The position numbers and the translations under genes were made by a program. Positions 1-7,228 of a DNA stretch of 64,000 nucleotides are shown in pieces (the first letter of the stretch is position 1; the number at the start of each line of letters is the position of its first letter). A model generated the notes under the pieces. It worked only from the letters and a program-made list of their open reading frames with translations. It made no database searches and was not told the DNA's origin. The stretch is from Octadecabacter sp. B2R22 (lineage in GTDB: Bacteria > Pseudomonadota > Alphaproteobacteria > Rhodobacterales > Rhodobacteraceae), in assembly GCF_018861045.1 (NCBI RefSeq), contig NZ_JAHKQJ010000005.1, positions 62,001 to 126,000 on the forward strand. The letters run 5' to 3'.

Positions 1-201
1 CTGCATGTTCATAACTGCCCAGTTGGCGGCAAAGTTCGGACAGTTGCCTGCTGCATGCCACGTCGACCCAGCGGTCAGTTCGTTCTTTTCGAGCAATACG
101 CAGTCCGTCCAGCCAGCACGCGCCAGGTGAAACAATGTGGATGTGCCGATAACGCCGCCACCGATGATGACCACACGGGCCGTTGTTGGAAAATCTGCCA
201 T
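1..201 (-). CDS. FAD-dependent oxidoreductase, demethylating dehydrogenase type (partial)
   Basis: Only the first 67 codons lie in the window; the gene runs off the left edge. The N-terminus is a Rossmann FAD-binding segment, [21 protein letters not shown], followed by an acidic strand end (LLEKNEL) and [11 protein letters not shown]. That last stretch is typical of the dimethylglycine/sarcosine dehydrogenase-like flavoproteins that often carry a GcvT domain at the C-terminus, where the conserved His can bind FAD covalently. It starts 2 bases after the GFA-family gene stops and is the last visible gene of a four-gene operon. Such enzymes remove N-methyl groups as formaldehyde or methylene-THF. 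The exact substrate cannot be read from this fragment. Confidence 0.8.
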   Translation of the reverse strand, partial: MADFPTTARVVIIGGGVIGTSTLFHLARAGWTDCVLLEKNELTAGSTWHAAGNCPNFAANWAVMNMQ

Positions 202-203
202 TG

Positions 204-578
204 TTAGTGCTCCTTTTGCGGCACACCGTCCGCGATGTCGTAATAGTCACCCTTGTCCGCGACAAAGATGTGTTTTTGCAGTTTCAGTCCCGTCGGCCCG
301 TCAATTGCGCCGAGGGAAAAGCTCATTCCGTCTTCATCGTGCGCCTTCCAGAATAAGAAGCAGCCACAGGTCGGGCAAAAGCCGCGCTTGGCCGTTGGGC
401 TTGCCTCATACCAACGCACGTCGCCGTTGATTTTGAAGTTCTCAAACGGTGCGTACCCCGACGCCCAATGGTGGCCAGACTGCTTTCGGCACTGAGAACA
501 GTGACAGGCACTTACGCTTTGCCCCCCATCCGTGACGCTGAACGTGACGCCTTTACAGTTGCAAGTGCCTTCCAACAA
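204..578 (-). CDS. GFA (glutathione-dependent formaldehyde-activating) family protein
   Basis: A 124-residue protein, normal length for the GFA/CENP-V zinc fold. Eight cysteines fit the zinc sites: C6 and C8 (CNCKGV), C25, C27 and C30 (CHCSQC), and C68, C71 and C73 (CPTCGC). Founding members were described as speeding the condensation of formaldehyde with glutathione, but many homologues have no proven activity. It lies between the LysE exporter (1 base away) and the FAD oxidoreductase (2 bases away). If the flavoenzyme releases formaldehyde by demethylation, a formaldehyde-handling partner would make sense; that link is inference. Confidence 0.9.
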   Translation of the reverse strand: MLEGTCNCKGVTFSVTDGGQSVSACHCSQCRKQSGHHWASGYAPFENFKINGDVRWYEASPTAKRGFCPTCGCFLFWKAHDEDGMSFSLGAIDGPTGLKLQKHIFVADKGDYYDIADGVPQKEH

Positions 579-579
579 A

Positions 580-1200
580 TCAGGCTCTCCCTATGGGTTG
601 AGACGTGCCGAGCAAGATACCATAGACGATGAAACAGACAGCCATAATGCGGCGAAACCAGACATTGAAAACTGCGCCCAACGCCGCACGACCCAACCCA
701 GCGCCGAGCGCCGTGTAGGTGAGGTAACTGCAGGCCGTCAGCGTCAGCGCGGTTGGGACAATCACCCACATTTGAGGTCCGATCGGCACATCCGGCTGCA
801 CGAACTGACTGAAAGCAGCAAGGTACCCAGCCACGCTTTTGGGATTGATCACAGCAATCGCCAAAGCGCGCCAGTATATCCCGCCCGCGGTTTGCGTGGT
901 CACAGGTGCGGGGCGTTTGGCCAGTATCCAACCTCGCAGGCCAAGATAGATCAAAAAGCCTGCGCCAATCGTCTTTACCACTTGGAACGCGACCTCTGAT
1001 GTTGCCAACAACGCCGTCACCCCGAGCGCGGACAACGCTAGAAACAAACACGCTTGCGTCAAGATCGCCGCAACCGCTGGAAGACTGCGCCAAACACCGC
1101 GCGTCATGCCATTACTGATGCAGTTCACCGCGTTCGGTCCTGGGGTTGTGACAAACACCAGCCAAAACAACGCGAATATGGTCCATGCTTCAAATGTCAT
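580..1200 (-). CDS. LysE family translocator (amino acid exporter)
   Basis: A 206-residue, very hydrophobic inner-membrane protein with about six predicted membrane segments. It carries the LysE/RhtB signature PGPN at residues 20-23 and the downstream INPKS motif (helix 4 region). The family exports basic or neutral amino acids or similar small metabolites; the substrate cannot be told from sequence. It follows the XRE/cupin regulator by 15 bases and precedes the GFA gene by 1 base, so the operon probably couples export of an amino acid or N-methylated amine to its catabolism. Confidence 0.92.
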   Translation of the reverse strand: MTFEAWTIFALFWLVFVTTPGPNAVNCISNGMTRGVWRSLPAVAAILTQACLFLALSALGVTALLATSEVAFQVVKTIGAGFLIYLGLRGWILAKRPAPVTTQTAGGIYWRALAIAVINPKSVAGYLAAFSQFVQPDVPIGPQMWVIVPTALTLTACSYLTYTALGAGLGRAALGAVFNVWFRRIMAVCFIVYGILLGTSQPIGRA

Positions 1201-1215
1201 CTCTACGCGCTTCCC

Positions 1216-1785
1216 CTAATATATCGGTGGGGCGATAACCCAGATCGCGACACAGGGTTCATCGTAAGGGTTCATCCAACGAAACGGCTCTCCCCGCACG
1301 CGGAAACTGTCGCCAGCCGTCAGACTGAAGGATCGCTCCGCGATTGTGAGGTCCAATCGGCCTGACACGATATACCCGACCTCTTGCGTGGGGCGCGTGA
1401 CGGGTTCGGTGATCTTGGACCCCGCTTCGAAGGTGGAATGCAACATTTCGAAATCATCGGTCAGGTCGGGCGAAAGCAGCTCTTCGACCAAACCAGCAGC
1501 ACGAGACCCGATCGGACGTCGCGCATGCCCACGCACAATCAGACCTTGTTCATGGTCGGGCGCGACGGATCGAAAGAGGCTTGAGACAGATACATCAAGC
1601 GCACGCGCGATGTCGCGCAGATCGGTAATCGACGGCTCGGACAGATCGCGTTCAACTTGTGAAAGCCAGCCAACGGACCGATCAAGGGTTTCACCCAACT
1701 CAGTCAGGGTGATGCCACGCGCTTTTCGCAAGGCGCGAATATCAGCCCCGAGGGTGCGGCTTTCTGGCGGATTGTTGTGAATCAC
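1216..1785 (-). CDS. XRE family regulator with C-terminal cupin domain
   Basis: A 189-residue protein. An XRE helix-turn-helix spans about residues 15-70 (LRKARGITLTELGETLDR, then SVGWLSQVERDLSEPSI), and a cupin_2 effector domain spans about 115-185, with the usual VGYIVSGRLDLTI and LTAGDSFRV strands. Regulators of this build typically sense a small amine or amino acid through the cupin. It is the first gene of the leftward operon with the LysE exporter, GFA protein and FAD oxidoreductase, so it is most likely the local regulator of those genes. No clear operator is visible in the 70 bases upstream. Confidence 0.92.
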   Translation of the reverse strand: MIHNNPPESRTLGADIRALRKARGITLTELGETLDRSVGWLSQVERDLSEPSITDLRDIARALDVSVSSLFRSVAPDHEQGLIVRGHARRPIGSRAAGLVEELLSPDLTDDFEMLHSTFEAGSKITEPVTRPTQEVGYIVSGRLDLTIAERSFSLTAGDSFRVRGEPFRWMNPYDEPCVAIWVIAPPIY

Positions 1786-1855
1786 TTGCTTTAGGCTCCT
1801 TATTGGAAAACCCTTTCATGCCTTCATGAAATTTCAAAGCCTTTTTTCACGCACC

Positions 1856-2308
1856 CTACAACCGGTCGAATACGGCTTTTAGGATCGCCGCCATTTGATC
1901 GGCATCTTCTTGGGTAAAAGCGTCAGGTTGATCACTATCGATGTCGAGAACTGCGATCACGTCTCCTGTTTTATTGAACACAGGCAACACTAGCTCTGAC
2001 CGAGTCGAACTCGCACAGGCGATATGCCCTTCGAAGGCTTCAACATCCGCGACCAATTGAACGTCTCCCGTCCGCGCCGCGGCACCACAAACCCCGCGTG
2101 AAAACGGAATCTGCAAACACCCGTGTCCGCCTTGATACGGCCCGATCTTGAGCATCTGCGGGGCCGTCACGCGATAGAAACCGGTCCAATCAAATCGCGG
2201 ATCACTGTGGTGCACTTCACAGGCAATGGTCGCCATCAACGCCACGGCGTCGTCCTCACCATCCGTGAGGCTCTGGATCGTTTTGGAAAGCAAATTATAA
2301 TCGGGCAT
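1856..2308 (-). CDS. msrC: Free methionine-(R)-sulfoxide reductase, GAF domain (fRMsr/MsrC)
   Basis: A 150-residue single GAF-domain protein. The ATG at 2308 begins MPDYNLL; the open frame extends upstream but without family similarity. The diagnostic cysteines are present: C64 (GHGC), C74 (RGVC) and C98 (HIAC). The spacing of 10 and 24 residues is the same as that of Cys84, Cys94 and Cys118 in the E. coli fRMsr. The enzyme reduces free L-Met-(R)-sulfoxide using thioredoxin. The ending EDADQMAAILKAVFDRL is typical of the family. It stands alone, divergent from the gamma-glutamyltransferase gene across a 267-base gap. Confidence 0.9.
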   Translation of the reverse strand: MPDYNLLSKTIQSLTDGEDDAVALMATIACEVHHSDPRFDWTGFYRVTAPQMLKIGPYQGGHGCLQIPFSRGVCGAAARTGDVQLVADVEAFEGHIACASSTRSELVLPVFNKTGDVIAVLDIDSDQPDAFTQEDADQMAAILKAVFDRL

Positions 2309-2575
2309 TTCAGGCCTTATTCTTGTCGGTCGGAAGGTCTCCGCACTATTGAGGCGTCGCGGGGATTTGTTAAGCACGAAAAACCACAAAACGGTCGCAT
2401 TGTTACCCAATGCCCACCCGAATCTAACGTCAAACCTTCCCTTGTAGCTGCATAGGCTCACCTCGACGTCGCGTGTAACAGCCCCCACCCAGTGCGCGGC
2501 GTCGAGGACTACCTGCAATGTGCCCTTCCCCCCCACGACGAAAATGTTACGGTCTTCGAAATGCTCGGAGGCACT

Positions 2576-4153
2576 ATGCGTAATTTTCAAAACCCTGGTC
2601 GGTCGGCTGTGATTGCAGAGAACGGCATCTGCGCGACATCCCATCCCCTTGCGGCCAAGGTCGCGATTCAAATGCTCGAGGCGGGTGGCAACGCGATGGA
2701 CGCGGCCATTGCAGGCGCTGTGCTTCTTGGCATCTGCGAGCCGCAATCTACTGGCATTGGTGGCGATGCCTTTTGTCTGTTCAACGAGGCCGGTTCAGAC
2801 ACTGTTCAGGCGTTAAACGCCTCTGGCCGCGCACCTGCGGGGTTAGAGGCGGCGAAATTGCGGGCTGAAGGCATGGATGTTCTGCCGCTCAATTCGGTAC
2901 ATGCGATTAGCCTCCCCGGTGCGATGGATGGGTTTATCCGTCTGGCAAAGGATCACGGCAAACTTGGGCTCAAAGCGGTTCTCGCCCCAGCGATTCATTA
3001 CGCAGACGCAGGCGTTCCTGTCGCCCCACGCGTGGCGTTCGACTACGCACAATCAAATGCAACATTGCACGGCGCGGGTCGCACTCATTTCACGGCGCAG
3101 GGCAAACCGCTCACCGTCGGGCAAAAATTTCGCGCACCCGGGCAAGCGGACGTATTGCGCCGTGTCGCGATGGATGGGCGCGAAGGGTTTTATGAGGGCG
3201 AAGTCGCTGAAGATATGGTCGCAGCCCTGAACGCCGCGGGCGGCACGCATACGCTGGATGATTTTGCAGGTGTCACCTGTGACTACACCACGCCCGTCAG
3301 CGGCACTTACAAAGACATCGAACTGGTCGAGCATCCACCCAACGGCCAAGGCGCCACGGCGATTTTGATCCTCAACATCCTCAAGCATTTTGATATCGCA
3401 GGCTTAGACCCCATGGGAACAGCGCGGGCACACCTAGAGGCCGAGGCTTCCAAGCTGGCCTATGACACCCGCAACCGCGTTATCGCAGACCCTGATCACA
3501 CGGCGCGCCTAGATCATATGCTAAGCGCTGATACAGCGGCGCAGTTGGCGGGATTAATAGACCCTAACAAGGCACTTTCACCCACTTTACCTGGGGCTGA
3601 AGCCGTTCACAAAGATACCGTCTATATCACTGTGGTCGACAAAGACCGCATGTGTGTGTCGATGATCTATTCGATCTTCCACTCCTTTGGGTCAGGCCTC
3701 GCGTCTGATAAATTCGGCATCTTGTTTCAAAACCGCGCGGCGGGTTTCACGCTGGAACAGGGTCATCCGAACGAAGCAGGCGGCGGCAAACGCCCCATGC
3801 ACACGATCATTCCGGGTATGGTCAAACGCGGTGGAAAAATTGAGATGCCGTTTGGTGTGATGGGTGGGGCCTATCAGCCTTGCGGTCACGCGCGCATGCT
3901 GACGAATATGGAAGACTTCGGCATGGACGCCCAAACCGCCATAGACGCGCCGCGCTGCTTTGCCGACAAAGGCGCGGTAAATGTCGAAACCGGGTACAGC
4001 GATCACGTGGCGAAAGGATTGGCCGACATGGGCCACACGGTCACACGCGCGGATGAACCTATTGGCGGTGCTCAGGCGATCAAACTACGCGGTGACGGGA
4101 TGCTCGAGGGAGCGTCAGACCCACGCAAAGATGGGATAGCCCTTGGATACTAA
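2576..4153 (+). CDS. ggt: Gamma-glutamyltransferase family protein
   Basis: 525 residues from the ATG at 2576, chosen because CGGAGG lies 5 bases upstream; the frame is open further 5' but reads as non-coding. The Ntn-hydrolase architecture is visible: an N-terminal subunit (AIAENGICATSHPLAA, then GGNAMDAAIAGA and STGIGGDAF), then the autoprocessing site KDTVYITVVD with the likely nucleophile Thr348, and GGGKRPMHTIIP near the C-terminus. The family cleaves gamma-glutamyl bonds of glutathione or related compounds. Unlike classical periplasmic GGTs there is no signal peptide, which suggests a cytoplasmic enzyme as in YwrD-type members. The substrate is unknown. Confidence 0.9.
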   Translation: MRNFQNPGRSAVIAENGICATSHPLAAKVAIQMLEAGGNAMDAAIAGAVLLGICEPQSTGIGGDAFCLFNEAGSDTVQALNASGRAPAGLEAAKLRAEGMDVLPLNSVHAISLPGAMDGFIRLAKDHGKLGLKAVLAPAIHYADAGVPVAPRVAFDYAQSNATLHGAGRTHFTAQGKPLTVGQKFRAPGQADVLRRVAMDGREGFYEGEVAEDMVAALNAAGGTHTLDDFAGVTCDYTTPVSGTYKDIELVEHPPNGQGATAILILNILKHFDIAGLDPMGTARAHLEAEASKLAYDTRNRVIADPDHTARLDHMLSADTAAQLAGLIDPNKALSPTLPGAEAVHKDTVYITVVDKDRMCVSMIYSIFHSFGSGLASDKFGILFQNRAAGFTLEQGHPNEAGGGKRPMHTIIPGMVKRGGKIEMPFGVMGGAYQPCGHARMLTNMEDFGMDAQTAIDAPRCFADKGAVNVETGYSDHVAKGLADMGHTVTRADEPIGGAQAIKLRGDGMLEGASDPRKDGIALGY

Positions 4154-4343
4154 CGCAGTAATGAAACGGCTCGCCCGCACAGGTGGCCTCGCGTTCACGA
4201 TCGCGGGCGGCATTTTGTGTGGTCAAGCTGTGAATGACGCGCTGAACGGTGTGCCAGACGCAACACTAGACGCTGCGATCTATGCGGCGCTGTTCAGCTT
4301 TGGCGGGATCTTGTTTTTCTGGAGCCGAAGGCCCCAAGACTAG
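4143..4343 (+). CDS. Small membrane protein of unknown function
   Basis: 66 residues from a TTG at 4143 that overlaps the end of the ggt gene by 11 bases, or 60 residues from the ATG at 4161 (MKRLARTGG). Two hydrophobic stretches (about GGLAFTIAGGILCG and AAIYAALFSFGGILFFW) suggest two membrane helices with a basic C-terminal end, RRPQD. I do not recognise the family. Coupling to ggt suggests co-transcription. It converges on hspQ with a 4-base overlap of stop regions, which leaves no room for a terminator between them. Confidence 0.6.
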   Translation: MDTNAVMKRLARTGGLAFTIAGGILCGQAVNDALNGVPDATLDAAIYAALFSFGGILFFWSRRPQD

Positions 4344-4666
4344 TTCAACTGGAAGTGCAGCGGATACTGACCGTCCTCGAACGGGCCAAACAGATCGTCC
4401 AGATCGGGGTGATCCACAGGCTGACCGGAATAATCCGCAACCAAGTTCTGCTCGGACACATAAGCCACGTAATGTGACTGATCGTTTTCCGCCAAAAGGT
4501 GGTAGAATGGCTGGTCCTTCTGAGGGCGCGCCTCTTCTGGGATCGCCTCATACCATTCTTCGGTATTGGCGAACATCGCGTCGACATCGAACACAACACC
4601 GCGAAACGGATGTTTGCGGTGACGGACGATTTGTCCCAAATGATATTTCGCGCGTGTCTTCAGCAT
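4340..4666 (-). CDS. hspQ: Heat shock protein HspQ (YccV-like hemimethylated DNA-binding domain)
   Basis: A 108-residue protein matching HspQ over its full length: AKYHLGQIVRHRKHPFRGVV at residues 6-25, then DVDAMFANTEEWY, and the DQPFYHLLAEND and YVAYVSEQNLV strands. In E. coli HspQ is a heat-shock protein that modulates Lon and was first described as binding hemimethylated oriC DNA. It is monocistronic and divergent from the AEC transporter. I looked for a sigma-32-like promoter in the 83-base divergent gap and could not define one. Confidence 0.93.
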   Translation of the reverse strand: MLKTRAKYHLGQIVRHRKHPFRGVVFDVDAMFANTEEWYEAIPEEARPQKDQPFYHLLAENDQSHYVAYVSEQNLVADYSGQPVDHPDLDDLFGPFEDGQYPLHFQLN

Positions 4667-4749
4667 AGATAATTGGCCCCTTACCCGTTACTAGACAAAC
4701 ACCCCGCCCCGTGTCCATGCGGTCACGGAAAAAACTAAGGAAACAAACT

Positions 4750-5631
4750 GTGCAACTCACCTTAACTGTGTTGGAAATTGTCGCTCCGGTCTTCCTTTTG
4801 GCGGCAGTCGGGTTTGGATGGGTCAAGCTTGGCTTCGAATACCGTGTTGAATTCGTTACACGATTCGCGATGACCCTTTCGGTTCCCTGCCTGATTTTCG
4901 TGGCTCTCATGCAGACAGAGATTGACGCAGCGGCACTTGGGGCGCTGTCCTTGGCCAGTTTGGTCGCCTATGCGCTTGTGACGGTCGCGATGTGGGCTTT
5001 GCTCAAGGCAGGGCGTTTGGATCAACGAACATTTCTGGCACCTTTGATTTTTGGCAACACGGGTAACCTCGGCCTCCCGCTGGCGTTGTTTGCCTTTGGG
5101 GACGTTGGGCTGGGTTATGCCGTGGTTGTTTTCGCCGTAATGGCAATCGGCAGTTTCACATTCGGTATTTGGCTGGTGTCTGGCGGAGGCTCACCGCTCA
5201 AGGTCATTAAAGAGCCCATGGTCTTTGCCACGATAGCAGGTGCATTTTTCTTGTGGCAGGGTTGGCAAACACCGGTTTTCCTGACTAACGCGTTGGACCT
5301 CATCGGCCAAATGGCCATCCCGATGATGCTGATCACGCTCGGCGTCGCTGTTGCACGCCTTAAGCCTCAAAACTTCGGATTGGCCATCTTGCTGTCCGCT
5401 ATAAAGGCCGTTCTGTGCGTTGCGTGTGCGGTGGTGGCAGGGCTTTGGTTTGGGCTCGATAAAACTGCGCTGGCGGTGCTCGTGGTGCAAATCGCGACCC
5501 CTGTGGCGGTCACATCCTACCTCTTGGCCGAAAAATACGGAGCCGATGCCGACAATGTCGCAGGTCTTGTGGTTGTTTCGACGCTTATGTCGGTGATCAC
5601 TTTACCGCTTATCCTCGCATTTGTGATCTAA
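4750..5631 (+). CDS. AEC family transporter (auxin efflux carrier fold)
   Basis: 293 residues from a GTG at 4750. That start is preferred because AAGGAAA lies about 7 bases upstream; a GTG at 4711 in the same frame would add 13 basic residues. About ten hydrophobic segments span the whole protein, with the family's GNTGNLGLPLALFAFG stretch in the first half and TPVAVTSYLLAEKYG near the end. AEC carriers export small organic acids such as malate or malonate; the substrate is unknown here. The gene is followed by an AT-rich 80-base gap before the lipoprotein gene. Confidence 0.9.
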   Translation: MQLTLTVLEIVAPVFLLAAVGFGWVKLGFEYRVEFVTRFAMTLSVPCLIFVALMQTEIDAAALGALSLASLVAYALVTVAMWALLKAGRLDQRTFLAPLIFGNTGNLGLPLALFAFGDVGLGYAVVVFAVMAIGSFTFGIWLVSGGGSPLKVIKEPMVFATIAGAFFLWQGWQTPVFLTNALDLIGQMAIPMMLITLGVAVARLKPQNFGLAILLSAIKAVLCVACAVVAGLWFGLDKTALAVLVVQIATPVAVTSYLLAEKYGADADNVAGLVVVSTLMSVITLPLILAFVI

Positions 5632-5712
5632 AACTGCGCTCAAAGCTGTTTCCAGACTGCTCGTTATCCGTTAAACTGGGCCTAATAATATATAAAAATA
5701 AGCGAGAGGCAG

Positions 5713-6300
5713 ATGAGCAATTTCTTTCGCGTGGGCCTATTACTGTTAATCTTGGGGAGCTGCGGCGCCCGAGACGGTGCTGCGCCGCGCAATCTGGACA
5801 ACGCCTGTGCAATTCTAACGGAACGCCCGCATTATGTGCGCGCGTTTAAGCAGGCTGAACGAAACTGGGGCGTGGAAACCCACGTGCTGATGGCGATGAT
5901 TTATCAAGAGAGCAAGTTTATCTCTGACAACCGTCCCCCCCACCAATACGCGCTCGGCGTTATTCCGACGGGCCGTCAATCTTCCGCATTGGGTTATTCT
6001 CAGGCGCTGGACGGCACATGGGAAGAATACGTCCGCGAACAAGGCAGCCGTGGGTCCAACCGGACTAACATCGCCGACGCGACCGATTTCATGGGTTGGT
6101 ATATGTCACTGACCGTTCGCGAAAACGGGATCGCACTGGATGATACCTATAACCAATACCTTGCCTATCACGATGGCCGGACAGGTTGGCGCCGCGGGAC
6201 CTACCGCAGCAAACCGTGGTTGGTACGGATCGCAGGCGAAGTGCGCGACCGTGCTGTCATGTATGACGCGCAGCTGCGGACCTGCAGTCAGTTCCGCTAA
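5713..6300 (+). CDS. Lytic transglycosylase-like (SLT fold) lipoprotein
   Basis: 195 residues with a lipoprotein signal peptide: LLLLILGSC with the lipobox Cys at about 17. The mature part has an SLT lysozyme-like core: WGVETHVLMAMIYQESKF, where the Glu of QES is the probable catalytic acid, then LGYSQALDGTWEEY. Homologues cleave or bind peptidoglycan glycan strands; an outer-membrane anchor is predicted. GAGAGG lies just before the ATG. The gene is followed by a strong terminator at 6321-6350 and appears monocistronic. Confidence 0.85.
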   Translation: MSNFFRVGLLLLILGSCGARDGAAPRNLDNACAILTERPHYVRAFKQAERNWGVETHVLMAMIYQESKFISDNRPPHQYALGVIPTGRQSSALGYSQALDGTWEEYVREQGSRGSNRTNIADATDFMGWYMSLTVRENGIALDDTYNQYLAYHDGRTGWRRGTYRSKPWLVRIAGEVRDRAVMYDAQLRTCSQFR

Positions 6301-6320
6301 ACCACTTAGACAATTAACAG

Positions 6321-6350
6321 AAAAGCGCGCCTTAATCGGGCGCGCTTTTT
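6321..6350 (+). terminator. Rho-independent terminator after the lytic transglycosylase gene
   Basis: A perfect 8-bp GC-rich stem, AGCGCGCC with GGCGCGCT, closes a 7-base loop and is followed by TTTT. It ends the rightward transcript, and the flanking A run means it could also act for the leftward lolA transcript. Confidence 0.85.
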
Positions 6351-6380
6351 GTTTGTCTGATGTGCAGATGGGACGGGGCG

Positions 6381-6998
6381 TTAATTCCCCCAGAGCCGCA
6401 TCTCTCGGTTGATGTTGAACAGGATATCAGGCACGCGGCCATCCTTTGCCAAATCCCCCAAAATCACCGTTGTTTGCTGGCCGGTGTCATCCGTTACAAT
6501 CCATTGGCGCAGCTCGACAGGTTCGGATGTGAATACCATACGGATATTGCCGTATTCGGGATGCGCAGGGTCCTGCGCCGTAACCGTCGTCGTAGTGCCA
6601 TCACTGGTGTGGCCTGTCACCATATCGGTGCGGGTCAGATCAATGTTGCGTTCCAGAATGATCGACAGTGGTGTTTGGTTCAACGGATAGCGATCTGGCC
6701 CAGAGTCAGATCGAGGATCAAAGATCGCCACCTGCCCGCCGCCGGAAACAACCAAGGACTCCTCGGGTGGATTATACTCGAACCGCACGCGACCGGGACG
6801 TTTGATGTAGATCGTCCCAGTGGAGATCGTGCCATCCGCGTTGATCTGCGTGAACTCCCCTTCAGCACTGGTAAACGAATTCAGATAGGTGGACACCTGC
6901 CCCAGCGATAACTGCTGCGCGAGTGATGGTGATGCTGCGACCCCAGCCAGCGCGAGGGGGACAGCCATAAGGCAAAGTCTGCGTGTTAACTTGTTCAT
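6381..6998 (-). CDS. lolA: LolA family outer-membrane lipoprotein carrier protein
   Basis: 205 residues with an N-terminal signal peptide ending near ASPSLAQQ. The mature protein follows the LolA beta-sheet pattern: YLNSFTSAEGEFTQINADG, GTIYIKRPGRVRFEYNPP, then VSGGGQVAIFDPRS. LolA carries lipoproteins through the periplasm to the outer membrane. It lies downstream of ftsK on the same strand but is separated from it by about 230 bases that hold a strong hairpin, so it probably has its own promoter. Confidence 0.92.
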   Translation of the reverse strand: MNKLTRRLCLMAVPLALAGVAASPSLAQQLSLGQVSTYLNSFTSAEGEFTQINADGTISTGTIYIKRPGRVRFEYNPPEESLVVSGGGQVAIFDPRSDSGPDRYPLNQTPLSIILERNIDLTRTDMVTGHTSDGTTTTVTAQDPAHPEYGNIRMVFTSEPVELRQWIVTDDTGQQTTVILGDLAKDGRVPDILFNINREMRLWGN

Positions 6999-7185
6999 GT
7001 CTCTTACCTAATCAGGCTGGGCGCATTTTGCACCCAATGGATGGGAGAAACATGGGGGAACCCGCACGGTTAGGCGATATCATGCCATTTGTTATCACTT
7101 AGCAGGCTGATTTTGTTTGATTAAACGCCACACACGGCGCCTCTGTCACGCTGGGATAGGAAGCCATTCCCTACGCTCCAGATAC

Positions 7186-7224
7186 AAAAGTGGCGCCTAC
7201 TGAATGATCAGAGGCGCCACTTTT
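7186..7224. terminator. Strong bidirectional hairpin between lolA and ftsK
   Basis: A perfect 13-bp inverted repeat (arms 7186-7198 and 7212-7224, AAAAGTGGCGCCT and its complement) lies 4 bases beyond the ftsK stop. The A and T runs at both ends make it a terminator for ftsK and possibly for the other strand. Confidence 0.85.
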
Positions 7225-7228
7225 TGAG

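Noticed and set aside
2309-2575. Hidden gene in the msrC/ggt gap
   Set aside because: Open frames extend from both sides into the 267 bases but without ribosome sites or recognisable protein; treated as a promoter region.
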